Origin: Begonia masoniana
Taxonomy: Eukaryota > Streptophyta > Magnoliopsida > Cucurbitales > Begoniaceae
Assembly (NCBI GenBank): GCA_022432975.1
Contig: CM039512.1
Location: 35,461,730-35,525,729 of the forward strand
Length of the DNA stretch: 64,000 nucleotides
Reading direction: 5' to 3'
A program made the translations under genes and the position numbers. Below, one piece after another: positions 1 through 11,339 of this stretch (positions are counted from its first letter, which is position 1; every line of letters starts with the position of its first letter). A model generated the notes under the pieces. That model saw nothing but the letters and a program-made list of their open reading frames with translations, searched no databases and had not been told where the DNA came from.

Positions 1-1616
1 TTCAGCATGTGTCTTAGGTGTTCTTGAGTTTTAATTGTTGTTTTAGCATGAGTTATGTTGCTGTTCTGTTTTGTTAAAAATTGTGCTACTTGCTGATTTT
101 AGTTTGCTGCTATTTTGCTCGACAGAATTGTGCCACAATAGTAGGAACGTTATTCTGCTTGCTAAACTGCAACATGTTTAGTTTGAAGTGATTTCTCTGT
201 TCTTGTGTTACATGGATTGTTCTATGTGTTTTCTGATTTTGGTGTTACCAAACCTATTTATCATGTCTTGTTTGTTTATGTTTTGCAGCATGTGTTTAGG
301 GTTAAATGCAAGTGGATTAGCTGTTGTTTTCTTGATCTTGTTTGTTCTGTTTTGTCCATAGTTTTTAGGATGATTAAAAGTAGTTTAGTATTGTGTTTTG
401 TTAGCTTTTAAGTTTGGTTTTTATAGTCAAAAGCCAGAACTTGTTTGCTGAATTTTTCAGCATGTTATTGTTCTGTTTTATTGCCTTTTGTTTTGGGTCT
501 TCCAAAATGTGTTTTGCTTTTGTTCTCAATTGTTTAGGTTCTATTTTAAAGCCCAGAAATTCTCATTTAAGCTTGCTGAATACCATGCTTGAACTTATGA
601 TTTAAATGGTCCAAATGTATCCCATGCATGAGCTAGAGTTTTGGTTCTTAAATGGTTAATTTTTTTTTTATTTTTAAAACCCTTTTTCTTTGCTATTTTC
701 TTCAGTCTTTTCTTGCTGTTTAGCTTGGGTTTTGATTCTGTTTTTCTAAATGTGTAGTGTCTTGTTTTGGATGCTAGTTGTTGGGTGTCTAGATTGTTTT
801 TAGGTTGTCAATGCCTAAGAGAAAATTCTTTGTGAATTTGTGGCTTTGATAGTAAAGTCATTTCTCTATGGACTCTTGGATTAACCCGAGGTATACTACT
901 GGTCTTAGTGGCCCGGCAAATCGTCGTGTGAGGCAGCCGCCTTTGAGGGGTAGTGACAGCACGAAATATGAGGCAGTCACCTTTGAAGGATGTGGGAAAA
1001 TGTGGTGAACTCCACTGATGCTCCAGAAAGTGTCTGGATTGTCAAATGCGTGAGGTTCCTAACCTCCTTCCATAAATGTGCTAAGTAGAATCTCTTGTGT
1101 TGATTGATTGTTTAGAATTAGGTTGTTTGATGAAAATTATTTTAAATAGAGAATGGATTATAAAATGATATCGTCAAATTCTTAATTCTCTAGTTGTGTG
1201 ACTTTTTTAGGATGTTGTTCCTTTTAATTGCTTTGTTGTGTCTAAAAGCATGAATCTATTTCTTATCTTTAAGCACGATTTAAATTGTTGAAGCATGATT
1301 CGACATTTGTCTTCTCTTGTTGATTTGTTGTTTAGAAATTGTTAATTCTAAATTTCTAGTGTCATCTTGTTTGTTTTTCTTGATTGTTTTAGCTTGATAG
1401 TTCTATCATGTTGATCAACATGTTAACTTGCTTAGGATGATTAGCATTTGGTTTCATGATAAATCTGCTTAGCCCTTTTAGGTTGTTTAGATTGTTTGCT
1501 TCTAAATTGTGGCTGCATAACTTTCTGCTCATAATGAATTTAGATTGAAATTTTATAGCATGTTATTCAACTTGGTGACTAACCACTGCTGAAATTCCAA
1601 GAATTATTAGATGAGA
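1..1616. other. Unclassified T-rich non-coding DNA left of LTR-A
   Basis: The + strand is T-rich with no long reading frame and no recognisable domain. A short imperfect direct repeat lies at about 925-955 and 966-996, both containing GAGGCAG..CC/AC..CTTTGA. The stretch could be a degraded transposon interior or an intron or spacer of something outside the window. I assign no function. Confidence 0.5.
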
Positions 1617-1861
1617 TGTAACGCCCGAGAAATTCGTTTTAGGGATTTCGAACTATAAGTTTCGAATTTTAATATTTTAAGGATTTATAGAGTTATAATT
1701 CGTAGAAATAGTAAATTAAGTCTAAATGGCGAACGGAAAGTTTCGTTGGGACCCTAAGAATAAATAGAAATATTTGGAGGAATAAGGGAATTTTGGAGAA
1801 GTTAAACCGATAGATGAAATAATGATTTAGGTTAAGAAATTAACTAAGGGCAATTAGGTAT

Positions 1862-4360
1862 ATGGTTCTCACGGGGTAAGACATGGTTCTCACGGGGTAA
1901 GACATGGTTCTCACGGGGTAAGACATGGTTCTCACGGGGTAAGACATGGTTCTCACGGGGTAAGACATGGTTCTCACGGGGTAAGACATGGTTCTCACGG
2001 GGTAAGACATGGTTCTCACGGGGTAAGACATGGTTCTCACGGGGTAAGACATGGTTCTCACGGGGTAAGACATGGTTCTCACGGGGTAAGACATGGTTCT
2101 CACGGGGTAAGACATGGTTCTCACGGGGTAAGACATGGTTCTCACGGGGTAAGACATGGTTCTCACGGGGTAAGACATGGTTCTCACGGGGTAAGACATG
2201 GTTCTCACGGGGTAAGACATGGTTCTCACGGGGTAAGACATGGTTCTCACGGGGTAAGACATGGTTCTCACGGGGTAAGACATGGTTCTCACGGGGTAAG
2301 ACATGGTTCTCACGGGGTAAGACATGGTTCTCACGGGGTAAGACATGGTTCTCACGGGGTAAGACATGGTTCTCACGGGGTAAGACATGGTTCTCACGGG
2401 GTAAGACATGGTTCTCACGGGGTAAGACATGGTTCTCACGGGGTAAGACATGGTTCTCACGGGGTAAGACATGGTTCTCACGGGGTAAGACATGGTTCTC
2501 ACGGGGTAAGACATGGTTCTCACGGGGTAAGACATGGTTCTCACGGGGTAAGACATGGTTCTCACGGGGTAAGACATGGTTCTCACGGGGTAAGACATGG
2601 TTCTCACGGGGTAAGACATGGTTCTCACGGGGTAAGACATGGTTCTCACGGGGTAAGACATGGTTCTCACGGGGTAAGACATGGTTCTCACGGGGTAAGA
2701 CATGGTTCTCACGGGGTAAGACATGGTTCTCACGGGGTAAGACATGGTTCTCACGGGGTAAGACATGGTTCTCACGGGGTAAGACATGGTTCTCACGGGG
2801 TAAGACATGGTTCTCACGGGGTAAGACATGGTTCTCACGGGGTAAGACATGGTTCTCACGGGGTAAGACATGGTTCTCACGGGGTAAGACATGGTTCTCA
2901 CGGGGTAAGACATGGTTCTCACGGGGTAAGACATGGTTCTCACGGGGTAAGACATGGTTCTCACGGGGTAAGACATGGTTCTCACGGGGTAAGACATGGT
3001 TCTCACGGGGTAAGACATGGTTCTCACGGGGTAAGACATGGTTCTCACGGGGTAAGACATGGTTCTCACGGGGTAAGACATGGTTCTCACGGGGTAAGAC
3101 ATGGTTCTCACGGGGTAAGACATGGTTCTCACGGGGTAAGACATGGTTCTCACGGGGTAAGACATGGTTCTCACGGGGTAAGACATGGTTCTCACGGGGT
3201 AAGACATGGTTCTCACGGGGTAAGACATGGTTCTCACGGGGTAAGACATGGTTCTCACGGGGTAAGACATGGTTCTCACGGGGTAAGACATGGTTCTCAC
3301 GGGGTAAGACATGGTTCTCACGGGGTAAGACATGGTTCTCACGGGGTAAGACATGGTTCTCACGGGGTAAGACATGGTTCTCACGGGGTAAGACATGGTT
3401 CTCACGGGGTAAGACATGGTTCTCACGGGGTAAGACATGGTTCTCACGGGGTAAGACATGGTTCTCACGGGGTAAGACATGGTTCTCACGGGGTAAGACA
3501 TGGTTCTCACGGGGTAAGACATGGTTCTCACGGGGTAAGACATGGTTCTCACGGGGTAAGACATGGTTCTCACGGGGTAAGACATGGTTCTCACGGGGTA
3601 AGACATGGTTCTCACGGGGTAAGACATGGTTCTCACGGGGTAAGACATGGTTCTCACGGGGTAAGACATGGTTCTCACGGGGTAAGACATGGTTCTCACG
3701 GGGTAAGACATGGTTCTCACGGGGTAAGACATGGTTCTCACGGGGTAAGACATGGTTCTCACGGGGTAAGACATGGTTCTCACGGGGTAAGACATGGTTC
3801 TCACGGGGTAAGACATGGTTCTCACGGGGTAAGACATGGTTCTCACGGGGTAAGACATGGTTCTCACGGGGTAAGACATGGTTCTCACGGGGTAAGACAT
3901 GGTTCTCACGGGGTAAGACATGGTTCTCACGGGGTAAGACATGGTTCTCACGGGGTAAGACATGGTTCTCACGGGGTAAGACATGGTTCTCACGGGGTAA
4001 GACATGGTTCTCACGGGGTAAGACATGGTTCTCACGGGGTAAGACATGGTTCTCACGGGGTAAGACATGGTTCTCACGGGGTAAGACATGGTTCTCACGG
4101 GGTAAGACATGGTTCTCACGGGGTAAGACATGGTTCTCACGGGGTAAGACATGGTTCTCACGGGGTAAGACATGGTTCTCACGGGGTAAGACATGGTTCT
4201 CACGGGGTAAGACATGGTTCTCACGGGGTAAGACATGGTTCTCACGGGGTAAGACATGGTTCTCACGGGGTAAGACATGGTTCTCACGGGGTAAGACATG
4301 GTTCTCACGGGGTAAGACATGGTTCTCACGGGGTAAGACATGGTTCTCACGGGGTAAGAC
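1862..4360. repeat. Perfect 21-bp tandem array, 119 copies
   Basis: The unit contains TGGTTCTCACGGGGTAAG. The length, 2499 bp, is exactly 119 units, and I found no substitution or indel along it. It sits inside LTR-A and ends two bases before the TTAATTAAAA box that probably serves as the core promoter. The minus strand reads as an open frame of seven-residue repeats only because 21 is divisible by three and the unit has no stop. It is not a gene. Perfect identity means recent expansion, strong homogenisation or an assembly effect. Confidence 0.97.
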
Positions 4361-4361
4361 A

Positions 4362-5544
4362 TTAATTAAAAAGCTTAAGTCTCTCTCTCTTCCTCATTTT
4401 CTTCTCCTCCAGCGCACGAACCCCTCATTCTCTCTTGCCATTTTCTCCTCCTCCATCGCCAATCCTCCAACGATCGATCAACTCCTCCGTTCTTGGCGGT
4501 TTTCCCTCAAGTTTCTTCCCCAAATCAACCCTCTAGGTAAGTTCTATACTCTAGACAAGTTTATTTGTTGTTTTAGGGTTTATTTCGATTTAGGGTTTGG
4601 TGAGAATTGTTGGTTTTTAGTTAGAAATCGATAGTTTAACGATATTAATGTTCATTGATGGTGTATTAATGATTATTGAGGTTGTTGGAGTAGATTAATG
4701 GTGTGGGTTGAAGTTTAAGGTTAAGTTTTGATTGTTGGAGGTTGGTAAAACACCATTAATGGAGTTTTGAAGTTAGTGAGCACCAAGTGCTCGATGAAAT
4801 GCCCAAATGAAATAGATTAGAGTTTTTGGGAAATTTACCTTAGCTCGAGATTTCGTTTAGCTTCAAAATTTATGATTTAGAGTTAATACTAACGACGTGC
4901 TATGAAATGCCTTAGGTAAATCCAAGCTCTTCAAGGATGGTGCTCGGCATAGCTAGGACACCAGGTAAGTTAGTGTTAGGTTTCCGGCCCCTAAGGCCCT
5001 ACGTCATAACGATTTAGAGATTGTTGTCTTAAAGGATGATATTTGTTGGTTGTAAGGGTTTTAGTGAGTCGGGTATCCTAGGATGGGGGTGTGGTTCTAA
5101 CTAAGTGTTCGTCGGCCTACAGGCTATGGATGTTTAAGGATTTGTCTTCAATGATTTCCCTATGGGAATGTTTGTCCTCATGCATCATGTTTTTCCTAAC
5201 TGTGCATACGAACTATTTACGAGCATGTTTTTATGATGAATTGAACGCTAAAGACTTAATGATATATGTGTTCTCACGGGGTAAGACATGGTTCTCACGG
5301 GGCAAGTCATGGTTCTCACGGGGTAAGACATGGTTCTCACGGGGCAAGTCATGGTTCTCATGAGGCAAGTCATGGTTCTCACGGGGCAAGGAAATGGTCT
5401 ACTACGTAGACAATGAGTTAATGTTAACAAAAAGAAAACGAAACGAACATGTTTTTAATAATGTCATGCATATATGTAAATGTTATGTTTAGTGCACTCT
5501 TTACTAAGCATTAGGCTTAATGTATTTATCGTATGATGTAGGTG
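4362..5544 (+). promoter_or_regulatory. LTR-A putative promoter and spliced leader signals
   Basis: Seen: a TTAATTAAAA box at 4362-4373, a pyrimidine-rich stretch, donor-like CTAG|GTAAGT with intron start at 4537, acceptor-like GCCTTAG ending at 4915, a 49-nt mini-exon 4916-4964, donor CCAG|GTAAGT at 4965, and acceptor-like ATGATGTAG ending at 5541. The order and spacing match the LTRs of element 2, LTR-2, D, C and E. That the transcript is spliced is an inference. Confidence 0.5.
5266..5394. repeat. Short diverged copy of the 21-bp array
   Basis: About six units related to the 119-copy array. They partly alternate between a form ending GGGGTAAGAC and one ending GGGGCAAGTC, and one has CATGAGG for CACGGGG. 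The array lies in the inferred second intron of LTR-A. Its divergence suggests it is older than the large array upstream. Confidence 0.9.
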
Positions 5545-5686
5545 ACGAGAACGAAGGTGAGGAACCTCTTTATGATGATCAAGCGTAGATGGTCGATGGG
5601 CAGAGCTCGTGGCGGCGGAACGTGTTTTGGCTAGGCAGGATGACTCATGGTTAGATGTTTTTGAAAGTTTTTCGGAGATGGTTGGC

Positions 5687-5752
5687 ATTGAAGAAGCCAC
5701 TTGGGAGCGACGACAGGACATGTTAGACAAGTATCCAGAGTTATTTGTTTGA
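5687..5752 (+). pseudogene. pol: 3' end of a gypsy pol gene (chromodomain tail)
   Basis: Twenty-one codons and a TGA. The peptide IEEATWERRQDMLDKYPELF is the end of a chromodomain-type Ty3/gypsy polyprotein, like the tails at 22500-22556 and 47485-47600. It is followed by GGGGACGAAAATTTT, the usual pol-to-LTR spacer. Everything upstream in the gene is missing, replaced by LTR-A. It belongs with the LTR that starts at 5794. Confidence 0.85.
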
Positions 5753-5780
5753 TCAATTTTTGGGGACGAAAATTTTGTTT

Positions 5781-5793
5781 AAGAAGGGGTGGA
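5781..5793 (+). other. Polypurine tract before LTR-2
   Basis: AAGAAGGGGTGGA directly abuts the TGTAACACCC start of the LTR. This is the expected primer site for plus-strand DNA synthesis and fixes the orientation as plus. Confidence 0.85.
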
Positions 5794-5949
5794 TGTAACA
5801 CCCGACAACTTCAGCCAGGTGACTTCCTAACTGTATTAACGGTCATAAATATTCAATTTTCACGGTTTAGAGTTTTATACCAAGAATAATTAATTTTATG
5901 TGAATTTAAACTAGGTTGAGTGGCAAAGTTGTAATAATGGAGGATGATG

Positions 5950-6372
5950 ACCAATATATAAAGAAAAAGGAAATGTTTTAAACCTCACTTGAACCACTGT
6001 AGCCGACACCTTTCTTTTCGGCGATTTCTTCTCTCCCAAGCTCTTGCTCTCTGCTTTCAGCATACTCTCTTCGACGATCAGTTTCTCTGCCACCACTCGA
6101 CTACTCTGTGCCCGAGGTATGCAATAGACAACGTAGCTATCTGTTAGTTTGATAGCCCTGTTTTCTACTCGGCATTGGAGTTTTGGATCTTCCAATGGCC
6201 GACTAATAATAAGGACATTTGAAATCTAAGAGTGGGAATGACTTTAGCTATTAAATCTTAGGATAACTTGAGATTAGAACTATTAAGATTTTTGTTTAAA
6301 CTATTGCAATGTAAATGTTTAGGTGAAGAAGTTTAAAGAGAAGGAGCTCAAGTGCTAGAAGACCAGGTAAGT
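5950..6372 (+). promoter_or_regulatory. LTR-2 putative promoter and leader splice signals
   Basis: Seen: AATATATAAAG at 5952-5962, donor-like CCGAG|GTATG at 6117, acceptor-like TGTTTAG ending 6322, a 44-nt mini-exon 6323-6366 and donor GACCAG|GTAAGTG at 6367, followed by GAGCCCTACATCGT at about 6399. The arrangement matches the other LTR families here. Use in vivo is inferred. I could not pick out a clear third acceptor before the array. Confidence 0.45.
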
Positions 6373-6720
6373 GAAGGTATTAAGATTTTCGGCTAATAGA
6401 GCCCTACATCGTGGGAGTACTAGGTGTGTTAGATGCCTAATGTTTACCTTATGGTGATGAGCTTGTCCTGCACTTGAAGGATTGATGAATGTTGTGAGTT
6501 ATACTATTTGATGACCTGCTAGTGAATGTGAAGCTGTCTGCTCTGGTATGATCCTTGTCATATTCTGATAGGTTAAAGTTCTCATGTTCATGCATCATGA
6601 ATGTTTCTCAGCATAAGAAATGTTTTAATGCATGTTTTCCATGAACAAGATATGTAGTATATATGTATATATATAGATTTATGCAACGTGGGATTAAGTG
6701 AGGGTTGGGGGCGGTTCGGC

Positions 6721-8320
6721 GTAGTGTCTAAGCCATCGGATGATGAAAGTGCTATTTTGTCGTCTAGCGATCGGCAGATGTAGTGTCTAAGCCATCGGAT
6801 GATGAAAGTGCTATTTTGTCGTCTAGCGATCGGCAGATGTAGTGTCTAAGTCATCGGATGATGAAAGTGCTATTTTGTCGTCTAGCGATCGGCAGATGTA
6901 GTGTCTAAGCCATCAGATGATGAAATTGCTATTTTGTCGTCTAGCGATCGGCAGATGTAGTGTCTAAGCCATCGGATGATGAAAGTGCTATTTTGTCGTC
7001 TAGCGATCGGCAGATGTAGTGTCTAAGCCATCGGATGATGAAAGTGCTATTTTGTCGTCTAGCGATCGGCAGATGTAGTGTCTAAGCCATCGGATGATGA
7101 AAGTGCTATTTTGTCGTCTAGCGATCGGCAGATGTAGTGTCTAAGTCATCGGATGATGAAAGTGCTATTTTGTCGTCTAGCGATCGGCAGATGTAGTGTC
7201 TAAGCCATCGGATGATGAAAGTGCTATTTTGTCGTCTAGCGATCGGCAGATGTAGTGTCTAAGCCATCGGATGATGAAAGTGCTATTTTGTCGTCTAGCG
7301 ATCGGCAGATGTAGTGTCTAAGTCATCGGATGATGAAAGTGCTATTTTGTCGTCTAGCGATCGGCAGATGTAGTGTCTAAGCCATCGGATGATGAAAGTG
7401 CTATTTTGTCGTCTAGCGATCGGCAGATGTAGTGTCTAAGCCATCGGATGATGAAAGTGCTATTTTGTCGTCTAGCGATCGGCAGATGTAGTGTCTAAGC
7501 CATCGGATGATGAAAGTTCTATTTTGTCGTCTAGCGATCGGCAGATGTAGTGTCTAAGTCATCGGATGATGAAAGTTCTATTTTGTCGTCTAGCGATCGG
7601 CAGATGTAGTGTCTAAGCCATCAGATGATGAAATTGCTATTTTGTCATCTAGCGATCGGCAGATGTAGTGTCTAAGCCATCGGATGATGAAAGTGCTATT
7701 TTGTCGTCTAGCGATCGGCAGATGTAGTGTCTAAGCCATCGGATGATGAAAGTGCTATTTTGTCGTCTAGCGATCGGCAGATGTAGTGTCTAAGCCATCG
7801 GATGATGAAAGTGCTATTTTGTCGTCTAGCGATCGGCAGATGTAGTGTCTAAGCCATCAGATGATGAGAGTGTTATTTTGTCGTCTAGCGATCGGCAGAT
7901 GTAGTGTCTAAGCCATCGGATGATGAAAGTGCTATTTTGTCGTCTAGCGATCGGCAGATGTAGTGTCTAAGCCATCGGATGATGAAAGTGCTATTTTGTC
8001 GTCTAGCGTTCGGCAGATGTAGTGTCTAAGCCATCGGATGATGAAAGTGCTATTTTGTCGTCTAGCGTTCGGCAGATGTAGTGTCTAAGCCATCGGATGA
8101 TGAAAGTTCTATTTTGTCGTCTAGCGATCGGCAGATGTAGTGTCTAAGCCATCAGATGATGAAATTGCTATTTTGTCATCTAGCGATCGGCAGATGTAGT
8201 GTCTAAGCCATCGGATGATGAAAGTGCTATTTTGTCGTCTAGCGATCGGCAGATGTAGTGTCTAAGCCATCGGATGATGAGAGTGTTATTTTGTCGTCTA
8301 GTGATCGGCAGATGTAGTGT
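6721..8320. repeat. 59-bp tandem array, about 27 copies
   Basis: The period is exactly 59 bp (GTAGTGTCTAAG at 6721, 6780 and so on). The core of each unit is TTTTGTCGTCTAGCGATCGG followed by CAGATGTAGTG. Units differ by scattered changes: CCATC/TCATC, GTGCTATT/GTTCTATT and TCGTC/TCATC. Some variant combinations recur at whole multiples of the unit, for example 7619 and 8150, 531 bp or nine units apart. That points to block duplication of several units at a time. Confidence 0.95.
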
Positions 8321-8561
8321 AATAGGTCACCGGATGATGTGAGTATTCTCTTATTGTATGATGTCCAGGTAATGTTTTAAGTCGGTCACGTGAAGCACAC
8401 ATGACCACTGGTCGATGTAAGTTATTTCTTTGTTGTCAGACCCAGTTTAAGAGATGTTCAAAAAAAAAATATATTACCGAAAATAGGTTGAGTGTGAGTA
8501 ATAAGAATTAAATGATTAAGAAAGATATGGATTATGTGACGATCCCTCCCGGGTCGTTACA

Positions 8562-10899
8562 TGTTCAACCTTCTATGCAAGCTCTCCTTTTCTCCTTTAT
8601 CCCATGAAAGGAGGGGCCACAAATCAATATGAACAAACCAAATACCCTTGTACAATTTCTTTGACCCAAAATAAATGGCACAACCTTTGAGTTGAGTTAC
8701 TCCAAAGAATAAATCTTGGCCATCAACAATTTGCAAACCTAACCAATTGGCAACAAACTAAAAAGGACAAATGTTCCTTCCCAAACGTCTATCATCTACC
8801 AAATGTATTGTACACGGCCACCACTTGGTGTTATCAATCTTACGTTTTTCACAAACATGAAATGCCAATGATAAAAAACTTTCAAAGTAAATCCATTGCT
8901 ATCAACTTGATTCACAAGGTAATTAACTACCAATGGCAATAATGAGTAACTCATCATGATAACATAAAGTTGTAATCCATTTAACAAACAACAAAGTACT
9001 TGAGCATAGTATTTTGTACGCTTTCCATAAGCTTTAACACTTAACTTTAATCCATTCAAAAATAAAACTTCTTTGAAAACACTTGAAGGGTGCCACGTGT
9101 TTATAGCATAAAATGGATCCAAATAAATTCCTTCAGGCTCAACTCCAAGTAAGTTTTGGCTCATTAAACATCTAGCTTTGAAATTTGGCAACCAAAAATT
9201 CCAAACCACTAATGGAAATCGTTTGTGTCTAAAATCGACATTCTGAACCACAAAAAAAAAATTTTCTTTGTGAAATTTTAAATCAATACCATTATCAAAA
9301 GAATCTCCAATCCAACCAATCCTAAAAAGCCAAGTAACCAAAGTATTTAATGGTACATACCTTGGGAATGAAGTAGTGGTAACTTTATTTGACTCTTGAA
9401 GCATGTAACTTAAGAAGTGAGGATTTGGATGTAATTTTGAACCAATCTTCTCCCAATCATTAAGGAATGCCTCGGTTGCTAAGAGCACAACACTTTCATC
9501 TACCAAATGAGTTGTACACGGCCACCACTTGGTGTTATCAATCTTACTTTTTTCACAAACCAGAAATGCCAATGATAAAAAACTTTCAAAGTAAATCCAT
9601 TGCTATCAACTTGATTCACAAGGTAATTAACTACCAATGGCAATAATGAGTAACTCATCGTGATAACATAAAGTTGTAATCCATTTAACCACAACCAAAG
9701 TACTTGAGCATAGTATTTTGTAAGCTTTCCATAAGCTTTATCACTTAACTTTAATCCATTCAAAAATAAAACAACTTCTTTGAAAACACTTGTAGGGTGC
9801 CACGTGTTTATACCATAAAATGGATCGAATAAATTCCTTCAGGCTCAACTCCAAGTAAGTTTTGGCTCATTAAACATCTAGCTTCGAAATTTGGCAACCA
9901 AAAATTCCAAACCACTAGTGGAAATGTTTGTGTCTAAAATCGACATTCTGAACCACAAAAAAAAATTTTCTTTGTGAAATTTTAAATCAATACCATTATG
10001 AAAAGAATCTCCAATCCAACCAATCCTAAAAGCAGTAACCAAAGTATTTAATGGTACATACCTTGGGAATGAAGTAGTGGTAACTTTATTTGACTCTTGA
10101 AGCAATGTACTTAAGAAGTGAGGATTTGGATGTAATTTTGAACCAATCTTCTCCCAATCATTAAGGAATGCCTCGGTTGCTAAGAGCACAACACTTTCAT
10201 CTACCAAATGAGTTGTACACGGCCACCACTTGGTGTTATCAATCTTACTTTTTTCACAAACCAGAAATGCCAATGATAAAAAACTTTCAAAGTAAATCCA
10301 TTGCTATCAACTTGATTCACAAGGTAATTAACTACCAATGGCAATAATGAGTAACTCATCGTGATAACATAAAGTTGTAATCCATTTAACCACAACCAAA
10401 GTACTTGAGCATAGTATTTTGTAAGCTTTCCATAAGCTTTATCACTTAACTTTAATCCATTCAAAAATAAAACAACTTCTTTGAAAACACTTGTAGGGTG
10501 CCACGTGTTTATACCATAAAATGGATCGAAATAAATTCCTTCAGGCTCAACTCCAAGTAAGTTTTGGCTCATTAAACATCTAGCTTCGAAATTTGGCAAC
10601 CAAAAATTCCAAACCACTAGTGGAAATTGTTTGTGTCTAAAATCAGCATTCTGAACCACAAAAACAAATTTTTCTTTGTGAAATTTTAAATCAATACCAT
10701 TATGAAAAGAATCTCCAATCCAACCAATCCTAAAAAACCAAGTAACGAAAGTATTTAATGGTACATAACTTGGGAATGAAGTAGTGGTAACTTTATTTGA
10801 CTCTTGGGGCATGAACTTAAGAAGTGTGGATTTGGATGTAATTTTGAACCAATCTTCTCCCCATCATTAAGGAATTCCTCGGTTGCTAAGAGCACAACA
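8562..10899 (-). pseudogene. Unidentified coding-like sequence, minus strand, partly triplicated
   Basis: On the minus strand long stretches stay open: 9572-8796 (258 codons), 10273-9878 and 10812-10201, plus about 60 codons between 8760 and 8570. The repeated peptide includes phrases such as GIDLKFHKENFF, FPLVVWNFWLPNF and EPEGIYFDPFYGINTWHP. I do not recognise the family and see no catalytic motif. It lies downstream, in the minus-strand sense, of a gypsy gag relic, so it is probably part of a retrotransposon interior or a captured fragment. The copies carry different frameshifts, so none looks functional now. Confidence 0.45.
8793..10899. repeat. Three direct tandem copies of a ~700-bp unit
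   Basis: The landmark CATCTACCAAATG occurs at 8793, 9498 and 10198, giving periods of 705 and 700 bp. The third copy ends at CACTTTCAT (10899). Copies differ by substitutions and small indels, for example AGCATGTAACTTAAG, AGCAATGTACTTAAG and GGCATGAACTTAAG. The left copy is the most diverged. Confidence 0.92.
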
Positions 10900-11047
10900 C
10901 TTTCATATTCAAAGTGGATTATTTCGTGGTCCAAAAATTTAGCTTCAAGACTTGTTGTCATAGTACAAGTTACTTTGTCAGCTTCTTTGTTCTTGAAATT
11001 TTAAGAATCCTCTTCTCAAATTGCTAGACTTGTGGCCTTTTGACTTG

Positions 11048-11329
11048 TCAAGAGAAAAGAATTTGTGTAAACATTAGACTCCTCTTCATGTACCTTTCTC
11101 CTTCCATACTTGCTACTAAGGATGCAACTCTACCATCAAAGTGTTTTTCTTCAAGGACTTCTTTTTCATCCGTTTGGCCATCAATTTGGAGTAGTGGGCC
11201 TTCGTGGGGATAGAAGATTTCTTCTTCTAACAAAACATCTTCCTTCTCATATAAAGGGTCTCTAACAAGTTCATCATAAACTTGTGCTAGAAAAGTTGGC
11301 AGCTTAAGTGTCTTTGGTGTATTTGTCAA
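11048..11329 (-). pseudogene. Small open frame downstream of gag relic, unknown
   Basis: A 93-codon frame rich in acidic residues (for example EKEDVLLEEEIFYPHEG). I do not recognise it. It lies between the gag relic and the triplicated segment on the same strand, so it is probably part of the same element interior. It could be the remains of the gag-protease spacer. No start context or motif supports independent translation. Confidence 0.3.
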
Positions 11330-11339
11330 TTGCCAAGAG

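Larger units (their letters stand above)
1617..5680 (+). mobile_element. LTR-A, long LTR truncated at its 3' end
   Basis: It opens TGTAACGCCCGAG, the usual start of plant Ty3/gypsy LTRs. It has a pyrimidine-rich leader (4380-4530), a CTAG|GTAAGTTCT site at 4537, CACCAG|GTAAGT at 4965, GGCCCTACGTCAT near 4996 and AGCATTAGGCTTAAT..GATGTAGGTG at 5503-5544. The same ordered blocks occur in the element-2 LTRs at 16164, 16433 and 23600-23645, which is why I call this an LTR. No GTTACA 3' end, primer site or second copy is visible. The sequence runs into another element's pol end near 5687, so the 3' end was lost by deletion or replacement. The exact junction is uncertain. Confidence 0.6.
5794..8561 (+). 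mobile_element. LTR-2, 3' LTR of a truncated gypsy element
   Basis: It runs from TGTAACACCC to GGGTCGTTACA (2768 bp) and follows a pol end and a polypurine tract, so it is a 3' LTR. The 5' LTR and almost all of the interior are absent. More than half its length is the 59-bp array. The short non-array parts contain CACCGGATGATGT and GACCACTGGTCGATGT modules (8330-8420) related to those in the element-2 LTRs. The 3' flank at 8562 is minus-strand element DNA. Confidence 0.85.

Noticed and set aside
205..605. Two small plus-strand frames
   Set aside because: Low-complexity, hydrophobic by T-richness, no motif or conserved context.
1840..4362. 840-codon minus-strand open frame of a seven-residue repeat
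   Set aside because: It exists only because the 21-bp unit is a multiple of three without a stop. Perfect repeats and LTR location argue against a protein.
6721..8320. CRISPR-like array
   Set aside because: Units are directly adjacent with no unique spacers, no cas genes are present and the host is a plant. It is a tandem repeat in an LTR.
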